Program-made: the position numbers and the translations under genes
The notes under the pieces: generated by a model
The model's input: only the letters and a program-made list of their open reading frames with translations
Database searches by the model: none
Told to the model about the DNA's origin: nothing
Shown: positions 32,625 to 39,000 of the stretch, piece by piece
Numbering within the stretch: position 1 is the stretch's first letter
How the letters are laid out: each line of letters begins with the position of its first letter
Assembly (NCBI GenBank): GCA_958367245.1
Contig: CATXEA010000029.1
Span: forward strand, 1 to 39,000
Source of the DNA: an uncultured Blautia sp.
GTDB taxonomy: Bacteria > Bacillota > Clostridia > Lachnospirales > Lachnospiraceae
Length of the DNA stretch: 39,000 nt
Direction of reading: 5' to 3'

Positions 32625-33971
32625 ATGGGAAAATATTTTGGAACTGACGGCTTTCGAGGAGAAGCAAATGTGAAGCTTACTGTTGACCATGCATTCAAAG
32701 TGGGACGTTATGTAGGGTGGTACTACGGACGCGACCACAAGGCAAAAATTGTAATCGGCAAGGATACGCGAAGAAGCAGTTACATGTTCGAATACGCGCT
32801 TGTTGCAGGTCTGACAGCTTCAGGAGCAGACGCATATCTTCTTCATGTGACAACAACACCAAGCGTATCTTTCGCAGTGCGTACGGAAGATTTTGACTGC
32901 GGTATTATGATTTCTGCAAGCCATAATCCGTTCCATGACAATGGAATCAAGCTTCTTAACGGAAACGGTCAGAAGATTGAAGCTGAAATTGAGGCAAGAA
33001 TCGAGGCATATCTGGATGGAGAAATCGAAGAGCTGCCCCTTGCAACAATGGAAGATATCGGACGGACAATTGATTTTGCGTCAGGACGTAACCGCTATAT
33101 CGGTTATCTGATTTCCATTCCATCCCGTGATTTCAAGAACGTCAAGGTTGGACTTGACTGTGCCAACGGAAGCTCTTCCGCTATTGCAAAGAGTGTTTTT
33201 GAAGCTCTCCGCGCCAAGACTTATGTCATCAACAATGAACCGGACGGCATCAATATCAATAACGGTTGCGGTTCTACTCATATTGAAGTTCTGCAGAGAT
33301 ATGTGGTAGAAAATGGTCTTGATATCGGGTTTGCTTTTGACGGCGACGCAGACCGCTGTATCGCAGTTGACCACAGAGGAAACATAATCGACGGCGACAA
33401 GATTATGTATGTCTGCGGCAAATACCTGAAAGAACAGGGAAAATTAAACAAAAATACAGTTGTAACAACAATTATGTCCAATCTTGGACTTTATAAGTCT
33501 CTGGAAAGAGAAGGAATCAACTATGAGCAGACACTTGTAGGAGATAAATATGTGGCAGAGAATATGATGGAAAATAATTACAGTATCGGAGGAGAACAGT
33601 CCGGACATATTATTTTCAGCCGGTATTCCGCAACAGGAGACGGAATTCTTACTGCGCTTATGCTTATGGAGGCATGTGTGGAAAAGAAAGCGACTCTTTG
33701 CGATCTTGCAAAAGAAATGGTTGTCTATCCGCAGCTTCTGCGCAATGTCAGAGTAGAGGACAAGGTAGCTGCACGCGAGAATCCGCAGGTGCAGAAAGCA
33801 GTGCAGGAGGTTTCCGACGAGCTGGGCGGCGACGGTCGTATCCTTGTCCGTGAGAGCGGCACCGAACCGCTGATCCGTGTGATGGTAGAAGCCGGAACAG
33901 ATGAAATCTGCCATGAAAAGGTAGCAAAAGTAGTGAAAGTAATGGAAGCAGAAGGTCTGATCGTCGGATAG
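32625..33971 (+). CDS. glmM: Phosphoglucosamine mutase
   Basis: 448 residues. The start MGKYFGTDGFRGEANVKLT, the catalytic serine loop ISASHNPFHDNGIKL (Ser99), the metal loop FAFDGDADRCIAVD and the C-terminal RESGTEPLIRVMVE are all GlmM signatures. It converts glucosamine-6-phosphate to glucosamine-1-phosphate for UDP-GlcNAc and peptidoglycan synthesis in the cytoplasm. AGGAGGAG lies upstream. The gene ends in TAG. Confidence 0.93.
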   Translation: MGKYFGTDGFRGEANVKLTVDHAFKVGRYVGWYYGRDHKAKIVIGKDTRRSSYMFEYALVAGLTASGADAYLLHVTTTPSVSFAVRTEDFDCGIMISASHNPFHDNGIKLLNGNGQKIEAEIEARIEAYLDGEIEELPLATMEDIGRTIDFASGRNRYIGYLISIPSRDFKNVKVGLDCANGSSSAIAKSVFEALRAKTYVINNEPDGININNGCGSTHIEVLQRYVVENGLDIGFAFDGDADRCIAVDHRGNIIDGDKIMYVCGKYLKEQGKLNKNTVVTTIMSNLGLYKSLEREGINYEQTLVGDKYVAENMMENNYSIGGEQSGHIIFSRYSATGDGILTALMLMEACVEKKATLCDLAKEMVVYPQLLRNVRVEDKVAARENPQVQKAVQEVSDELGGDGRILVRESGTEPLIRVMVEAGTDEICHEKVAKVVKVMEAEGLIVG

Positions 33972-34002
33972 GCGCTGATTTTTTGCAATATAAAGGAAGT
34001 AC

Positions 34003-35052
34003 ATGAAAAATAGAAAAACTGCAGTTCTCCTCGCAGTCTGCCTGACAGCTTCTGTTCTTGCGGGCTGCGGAGGGGAAGCACAGAAAATTTATGAACAGGC
34101 AGGAAAAGACCTGACACAGGGAAGCTATGAGTATGCTCTGCAGGGATATCAGGCTTCAATTGAAAATGGAGTAAAACTTCCTCATTCTTACAGAGGAGCA
34201 GGAATCGCCAATCTCCGCATGGGGAATTATGAGGCGGCAGTGGAGGATTTTACCAGTGCGCTGAATTGTGAAAAGCTTGGTAAATCATTAAAGAAAGACC
34301 TGCTGTCTTACAGGGCTACTGCTTACATGAAAATGGAAGATTACGGAAATGCCATGGCAGACTGCCAGACGCTTTCTCAGGAGCATTCTATGGATGCCGA
34401 CCTTTATTTCCTCACCGGAAAAGCGGCTCTTTCTCTGGATTCCTATGAAGAAGCCTCCTCAAACTTTAAGTCTGCCTATGAAGAAAATCCGTCTTATGAT
34501 ATGGCAATCCGCATTTACGAGGTATATCTGGAACGGGATATGGAAGCGGACGGAACAGGATATCTGGAAGCTGCTCTGGAATCAGAACCGAAGGATGCGC
34601 AGGATTACTGCGACAGGGGCAGGGTTTATTACTACATGAATGATTATGACAATGCCAGAGAAGCCCTGATTCAGGCATCCAATGAAGGGAATACGGAAGC
34701 GCTTCTCCTGTTGGGAATGGTATATATGGCGCAGAAGGATATTTCCAATGCAAGAAGTATGTATCAGGAATTTGTCTCCAAAGAGCCTAAAGCAGCCAGA
34801 GGCTATAATGGGCTTGCTCTTTGTGATATTTCGGAAGGGGACTACGACAGCGCCCTTGCCAACATTGCGAGCGGAATTTCTGTAGCTGAGACAGAAGAGA
34901 TGCAGAGTCTTCTTTTCAATGAAATCGTTGTCTATGAAAAGAAGCTGGATTTCACCACTGCCATGCAGAAAGTAAAGGATTATCTTTCCACATATCCGGA
35001 GGATAAGGCGGCAGCTAAGGAAAAGGCATTTTTAGAAACCCGTATAGGATAG
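34003..35052 (+). CDS. TPR-repeat lipoprotein
   Basis: 349 residues. The signal peptide ends in LAGC with lipobox Cys22, so the protein is anchored to the outer face of the membrane. The mature part is built of tetratricopeptide-like repeats (AGIANLRMGNYEAAVEDFTS, AKDISNARSMYQEFV-like units). It is a scaffold or binding protein; no specific partner is evident. Short gaps to glmM (31 nt) and hflX (16 nt) put it in the same transcript. The gene ends in TAG. Confidence 0.85.
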   Translation: MKNRKTAVLLAVCLTASVLAGCGGEAQKIYEQAGKDLTQGSYEYALQGYQASIENGVKLPHSYRGAGIANLRMGNYEAAVEDFTSALNCEKLGKSLKKDLLSYRATAYMKMEDYGNAMADCQTLSQEHSMDADLYFLTGKAALSLDSYEEASSNFKSAYEENPSYDMAIRIYEVYLERDMEADGTGYLEAALESEPKDAQDYCDRGRVYYYMNDYDNAREALIQASNEGNTEALLLLGMVYMAQKDISNARSMYQEFVSKEPKAARGYNGLALCDISEGDYDSALANIASGISVAETEEMQSLLFNEIVVYEKKLDFTTAMQKVKDYLSTYPEDKAAAKEKAFLETRIG

Positions 35053-35068
35053 GCAATAAGGAGTTTTC

Positions 35069-36304
35069 ATGGAATATTTCAATGAACTGGAAGAACGTGT
35101 AATCCTGGTGGGAGTCCAGGTGAACGACAATGAAGATACAAAGGAATCTCTGGATGAACTGGAGGAGCTGGCGCAGACTGCAGGAGCAGTGACTGTGGGG
35201 AAGGTAATCCAGAACAGAGAGGCGATACACCCGGGAACTTATATCGGAAAAGGTAAAATCGAGGAGGTTCGCGCTCTTGTGCTGGCGCTTGACGCTACCG
35301 GTATTATCTGTGACGACGAGCTTTCTCCTGCGCAGCTTAATAATCTGGAAAGGGAGCTGGACTGTAAGGTTATGGACAGAACCCTTCTGATTCTTGATAT
35401 TTTCGCGGCAAGGGCAGTGACAAGTGAAGGAAAGATTCAGGTAGAGCTGGCGCAGCTTCGCTATCGTTCTGCCCGTCTGGTAGGACTTCGGGAATCTCTT
35501 TCCCGTCTTGGAGGAGGAATTGGAACCAGAGGCCCTGGAGAAAAAAAGCTGGAATCCGACAGACGTCTTATCCGTACAAGAATCTCTGCGCTGAAAGAAG
35601 AACTTTCTCATGTGGAGAAACACAGAGAGCTTATCCGCGCCAGACGTGACAGAGGAACCATGAAGACTGCGGCGATTGTAGGTTATACGAACGCAGGGAA
35701 ATCTACGCTGTTAAATAAACTGACAGGGTCTGAGGTTTTATCTGAGAATAAACTCTTTGCAACCCTTGACCCGACGACCAGAACTCTGAATCTGGATGAC
35801 GGGCAGCAGATTCTCCTGACGGATACAGTCGGCTTTATCCGCAAGCTTCCTCATCATCTGGTAGAGGCTTTTAAGAGTACGCTGGAAGAGGCGAAATATG
35901 CGGATTATATCATACATGTGGTGGATGCTGCCAATCCTCAGGTGGAAACGCAGATGCATATTGTGTATGAGACTCTCCGCGAGCTTGGGGTTCTGGGAAA
36001 AAAGACCATCACACTTTTTAATAAACAGGATCTTGCAGGGGCGAGTCAGCTTCGCGATTTTAAAGCGGACTATACGCTGAAGATTTCTGCAAAAACAGGT
36101 GAGGGACTTGACAGTCTGAAAGCTCTTCTTGAGAAGCTGCTGAGTGAAGAACAAATTTATATTGAGAGACTTTTCCCCTACAGCGAAGCAGGTAAAATCC
36201 AGTTGATCCGTGAGTTCGGACAGCTTTTGTCCGAAGAGTATACAGACACCGGAATTGCGGTAAAAGCAAGGGTTCCGAAGGAAATCTACGGAAAAGTCAA
36301 TTGA
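35069..36304 (+). CDS. hflX: GTPase HflX
   Basis: 411 residues. The N-terminal HflX domain (NREAIHPGTYIGKGKIEEV, with the glycine-rich GGGIGTRGPGE loop) is followed by a G domain: GYTNAGKS at residues 205-212, DTVGFIRKLPHHLVEAF, and NKQD for guanine recognition. HflX binds ribosomes and rescues or splits stalled ones under stress. AAGGAG lies upstream. It is the last gene of the prmC-to-hflX block. Confidence 0.94.
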   Translation: MEYFNELEERVILVGVQVNDNEDTKESLDELEELAQTAGAVTVGKVIQNREAIHPGTYIGKGKIEEVRALVLALDATGIICDDELSPAQLNNLERELDCKVMDRTLLILDIFAARAVTSEGKIQVELAQLRYRSARLVGLRESLSRLGGGIGTRGPGEKKLESDRRLIRTRISALKEELSHVEKHRELIRARRDRGTMKTAAIVGYTNAGKSTLLNKLTGSEVLSENKLFATLDPTTRTLNLDDGQQILLTDTVGFIRKLPHHLVEAFKSTLEEAKYADYIIHVVDAANPQVETQMHIVYETLRELGVLGKKTITLFNKQDLAGASQLRDFKADYTLKISAKTGEGLDSLKALLEKLLSEEQIYIERLFPYSEAGKIQLIREFGQLLSEEYTDTGIAVKARVPKEIYGKVN

Positions 36305-36344
36305 AAATAAAATAAGATTGTAAACCGAATAAAAGAAATGGTAA

Positions 36345-36389
36345 ACACCATATAGTGTGCTTGATATAAAAAAACACAATATATGGTGT
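36345..36389 (+). promoter_or_regulatory. Two NrdR boxes upstream of nrdD
   Basis: Box 1 is ACACCATATAGTGT (36345-36358) and box 2 is ACACAATATATGGTGT (36374-36389), close to the NrdR consensus ACAC-W-ATATAT-W-GTGT. Their centres are about 30 bp apart, near three helical turns, the usual spacing of paired NrdR sites. They lie just upstream of the -35 element. Confidence 0.85.
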
Positions 36390-36395
36390 TTTGTG

Positions 36396-36424
36396 TTGAC
36401 GGAAGAAAGGCAGTCTGCTACAAT
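36396..36424 (+). promoter_or_regulatory. Extended -10 promoter of nrdD
   Basis: -35 TTGACG (36396-36401), a 17-bp spacer ending in TGC, and -10 TACAAT (36419-36424). The leader is about 100 nt. Confidence 0.75.
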
Positions 36425-36479
36425 AAACGTACAGCGCCTGACCGGAGAGATGAACCGGCAGGGCAAAAAAGGGTGACTG

Positions 36480-36510
36480 ATCACAGTCTCAGAGCATCAG
36501 AGGCTGTGAT
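36480..36510 (+). other. 11-bp leader hairpin just before the nrdD ribosome-binding site
   Basis: 36480-36490 pairs with 36500-36510 (one G-T pair) over a 9-nt loop, with no T-run. It ends 9 nt before GAGGAGG and could modulate translation or mRNA stability. Confidence 0.5.
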
Positions 36511-36532
36511 AACAGTATGAGGAGGCAGAAAG

Positions 36533-38902
36533 ATGTTTCAGGTAGTAAAACGTGACGGAGAGATTGCTGATTTTAAAATGGAGAAGATTACGTCTGCCAT
36601 TAATAAGGCGTTTCAGGCGAAGGATAAAAATTATAACCAGGATATGATCGACCTTCTGGGGCTTCGTGTAACCGCCGATTTCCAGAATAAGATTAAAGAC
36701 GGACAGGTAACAGTAGAGGATATTCAGGACAGTGTAGAGAATGTGCTGATTCAGGCCGGATATGCAGATGTGGCGAAGGCGTATATCCTCTACCGCAAAC
36801 AGAGAGAAAAAGTCCGCAATATGAAATCTACAATCCTTGATTATAAAGAAATCGTGAACAGCTATGTGAAGGTGGAAGACTGGCGTGTGAAGGAGAATTC
36901 CACAGTAACGTATTCCGTAGGAGGACTGATTCTCAGCAATTCAGGCGCAGTAACAGCGAATTACTGGCTGTCTGAGATTTATGACAATGAAATTGCAGAA
37001 GCGCACAGAAATGCAGACATCCATATCCATGACCTTTCCATGCTGACAGGATATTGTGCGGGATGGTCCTTAAAGCAGTTGATTCAGGAAGGGCTTGGAG
37101 GTATTCCTGGCAAGATTACCTCATCGCCTGCCAGACATTTGAGCGTACTTTGCAACCAGATGGTAAATTTCCTTGGAATTATGCAGAACGAGTGGGCAGG
37201 AGCGCAGGCTTTTTCTTCCTTTGACACCTATCTGGCGCCTTTTGTCAAAGCAGACGGCCTTACTTACCCTGAGGTTAAAAAATGCATTGAATCCTTTATT
37301 TACGGCGTAAATACACCGAGTCGCTGGGGAACGCAGGCTCCGTTTTCCAATATCACTCTGGACTGGACAGTTCCGGAGGATCTTGCAGAGCTTCCGGCAA
37401 TCGTAGGCGGCAAAAATATGGATTTCAAATATAAAGACTGTAAAAAAGAGATGGATATGATCAACAAGGCGTTCATTGAGACTATGATCGAAGGCGACGC
37501 CAATGGACGCGGTTTCCAGTATCCGATTCCTACTTACTCCATCACAAAAGAATTTGACTGGTCTGATACGGAGAATAACCGTCTGTTATTTGAGATGACA
37601 GCGAAATACGGCACTCCGTACTTCTCCAACTATATCAACAGCGATATGAAGCCGAGTGATATCCGCAGTATGTGCTGCCGTCTTCGTCTTGATCTTCGCG
37701 AGCTGCGCAAGAAGAGCGGAGGTTTCTTCGGTTCCGGAGAGAGCACAGGCTCTGTTGGTGTTGTCACCATTAATATGCCGAGAATTGCTTACCTTTCCAG
37801 AACACCGGAGGAGTTTTACAGACGTCTGGATCATATGATGGATGTTGCAGCCCGCTCTCTTCATATCAAGAGAGAGGTTATCGGCAAGCTTCTTGAAGAG
37901 GGACTGTATCCATATACAAAGAGATATCTGGGAAGCTTTAACAATCATTTCTCCACCATCGGTCTGATTGGAATGAACGAGGTGGGATTAAACGCCTGCT
38001 GGCTTGGAAGGGATATGTCTGACGAGGCTACACAGAAGTTCAGCAAAGAGGTTCTGGAACATATGCGCGAGCGCCTTGCAGATTATCAGGAAGAGTATGA
38101 GGGAGAGCTTTTCAATCTTGAGGCTACTCCTGCGGAATCTACCACCTACAGGCTTGCCAAACATGACAGGAAGCGCTGGCCGGACATCCGTACAGCAGGA
38201 AGTAAGGGAGATACGCCATATTATACAAACAGCTCTCATCTTCCGGTGGAATATACGGCAGATATTTTTGATGCTCTGGATATTCAGGATGAGCTTCAGA
38301 CCCTTTACACCTCAGGTACTGTATTCCATGCCTTTATTGGCGAGAAACTTCCTGACTGGAAGGCTGCCGCGTCTCTCGTACGCAAAATTGCAGAAAATTA
38401 CAGACTTCCGTATTACACCATTTCTCCTACCTATTCTGTATGTCAGGAGCATGGATATATTACAGGAGAACATTTCACCTGTCCGAAATGCGGAAAGAAG
38501 GCTGAGGTTTACAGCCGTATCACAGGCTATTACAGACCTGTACAGAACTGGAACGACGGCAAGACGCAGGAATATAAGAACCGTACGCTTTATGATATTG
38601 CTCATTCCCAGCTTAAGAAGGTTCATACAACGATGGTAACCATGACTGACGATGATGTAAAAGTTGAACCTGTAGAATCACATAAATATCTTTTTACAAC
38701 CAGTACCTGCCCGAACTGTAAGATGGCAAAGAAGATGCTGGAAGGGGAAGAACTGGAAATCATTGATGCGGAGAAAAATCCGGAGCTGGCAAAGAAATTT
38801 GGCATTATGCAGGCGCCGACTCTTGTAATTATGGACGGCGGTAAGATGAAAAAATATGTAAACGCATCCAATATTCAGAAATATGTGGATGAGGAAGAAT
38901 AA
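36533..38902 (+). CDS. nrdD: Anaerobic (class III) ribonucleotide reductase with fused redoxin domain
   Basis: 789 residues. Residues ~3-95 are an ATP-cone (VVKRDGEIADFKMEKITSAI). The catalytic part has C381-C382 in MCCRLRLD, and the glycyl radical motif RITGY with G665. A C/H-C-C zinc site is likely at C637/H640 and C650/C653. Residues ~715-789 are an extra thioredoxin/glutaredoxin-like domain with CPNC at 726-729 and a cis-Pro region APTLVI. NrdD makes dNTPs without oxygen; formate is the usual reductant, but redoxin-dependent forms are known, and this fusion suggests an internal reductant. The activase gene nrdG is not seen before the window ends. GAGGAGG precedes ATG 36533. Confidence 0.95.
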   Translation: MFQVVKRDGEIADFKMEKITSAINKAFQAKDKNYNQDMIDLLGLRVTADFQNKIKDGQVTVEDIQDSVENVLIQAGYADVAKAYILYRKQREKVRNMKSTILDYKEIVNSYVKVEDWRVKENSTVTYSVGGLILSNSGAVTANYWLSEIYDNEIAEAHRNADIHIHDLSMLTGYCAGWSLKQLIQEGLGGIPGKITSSPARHLSVLCNQMVNFLGIMQNEWAGAQAFSSFDTYLAPFVKADGLTYPEVKKCIESFIYGVNTPSRWGTQAPFSNITLDWTVPEDLAELPAIVGGKNMDFKYKDCKKEMDMINKAFIETMIEGDANGRGFQYPIPTYSITKEFDWSDTENNRLLFEMTAKYGTPYFSNYINSDMKPSDIRSMCCRLRLDLRELRKKSGGFFGSGESTGSVGVVTINMPRIAYLSRTPEEFYRRLDHMMDVAARSLHIKREVIGKLLEEGLYPYTKRYLGSFNNHFSTIGLIGMNEVGLNACWLGRDMSDEATQKFSKEVLEHMRERLADYQEEYEGELFNLEATPAESTTYRLAKHDRKRWPDIRTAGSKGDTPYYTNSSHLPVEYTADIFDALDIQDELQTLYTSGTVFHAFIGEKLPDWKAAASLVRKIAENYRLPYYTISPTYSVCQEHGYITGEHFTCPKCGKKAEVYSRITGYYRPVQNWNDGKTQEYKNRTLYDIAHSQLKKVHTTMVTMTDDDVKVEPVESHKYLFTTSTCPNCKMAKKMLEGEELEIIDAEKNPELAKKFGIMQAPTLVIMDGGKMKKYVNASNIQKYVDEEE

Positions 38903-38920
38903 AAGATTCCGATAAAAGCT

Positions 38921-38957
38921 CAGGCTGCTGTAGAAGTACAGCAGTCTGTTTTTGTTT
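38921..38957 (+). terminator. Rho-independent terminator of nrdD
   Basis: A 12-bp stem (38921-38932 with 38937-38948, one G-T pair) over a GAAG tetraloop is followed by TTTTTGTTT. Confidence 0.85.
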
Positions 38958-39000
38958 GCGCGCCATGGGCGCGCTCTAACGGGTGGAAGTCCCGAACATG
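38958..39000 (+). mobile_element. 5' end of a probable group IIC intron (continues beyond window)
   Basis: GCGCGCCATGGGCGCGC begins immediately after the terminator T-run and forms a 7-bp stem (GCGCGCC with GGCGCGC), followed by CTAACGGGTGGAAGTCCCG. The GGGTG-AAGTCCC segment is typical of the start of bacterial group II intron domain I. Group IIC introns are known to insert right after terminator hairpins, as here. The first bases GCGCG differ from the usual GTGYG, and the reverse transcriptase gene would lie outside the window. Confidence 0.6.

Noticed and set aside
1..39000. tRNA or rRNA genes
   Set aside because: No cloverleaf or rRNA-like sequence was noticed in the gaps between genes.

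Overview
The window looks like the chromosome of an acetogenic Lachnospiraceae bacterium, most likely Blautia or a close relative. The main evidence is an rnfC2-metV-metF operon, which encodes the NADH-linked methylene-tetrahydrofolate reductase arrangement known from acetogens. A Firmicutes housekeeping block (rho, rpmE, prmC, prfA, glmM, hflX, nrdD) and purine-rich Shine-Dalgarno sites with extended -10 promoters fit this. The genus is an inference.

Region 1 (1-8100) is accessory DNA. It opens with two serine recombinase genes. The first runs in from upstream and lacks its zinc-ribbon segment. The second is cut short at a perfect 27-bp inverted repeat. An AT-rich operon follows (1776-5050) with its own promoter and terminator: an SF1 helicase, a DUF2290-like protein and an XRE-type HTH protein, which I read as a candidate defence or conflict cassette. 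Next comes a SEC-C protein gene and a 577-codon frame interrupted only by two TAG codons. Five copies of a 22-bp motif, including a 35-bp direct repeat, bracket this second module.

Region 2 (8180-11932) is the methyl-branch reductase operon of the Wood-Ljungdahl pathway: a MetV-RnfC2 fusion, a stand-alone MetV and MetF, ending in a terminator shared with the convergent operon.

Region 3 (11877-24581) is a tungsten-enzyme locus. A + strand operon encodes an aldehyde:ferredoxin oxidoreductase family protein, a MoaD-like sulfur carrier and a MoeB/ThiF-like activating enzyme. A divergent - strand operon encodes an HTH regulator with a small-ligand-binding domain, MoeA, a MoeA fused to the same ligand-binding domain, and two flavoproteins that are candidate redox partners. 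A second - strand operon encodes a tungstate-type ABC transporter, and a MoaE gene is divergent from it. Three direct repeats lie across the divergent promoters. The tungstate-binding protein appears circularly permuted: its usual C-terminal segment sits directly after the signal peptide. This is the most unusual item in the window.

Region 4 (24620-39000) is mostly housekeeping: hisC, a small membrane exporter-like protein, rho with a long 8-residue-repeat disordered insert, rpmE, a DUF1385 membrane protein, prmC, prfA, a nucleotidyltransferase, glmM, a TPR lipoprotein, hflX, and nrdD with a fused C-terminal redoxin domain behind two NrdR boxes. The window ends in what looks like the 5' end of a group IIC intron placed just after the nrdD terminator.
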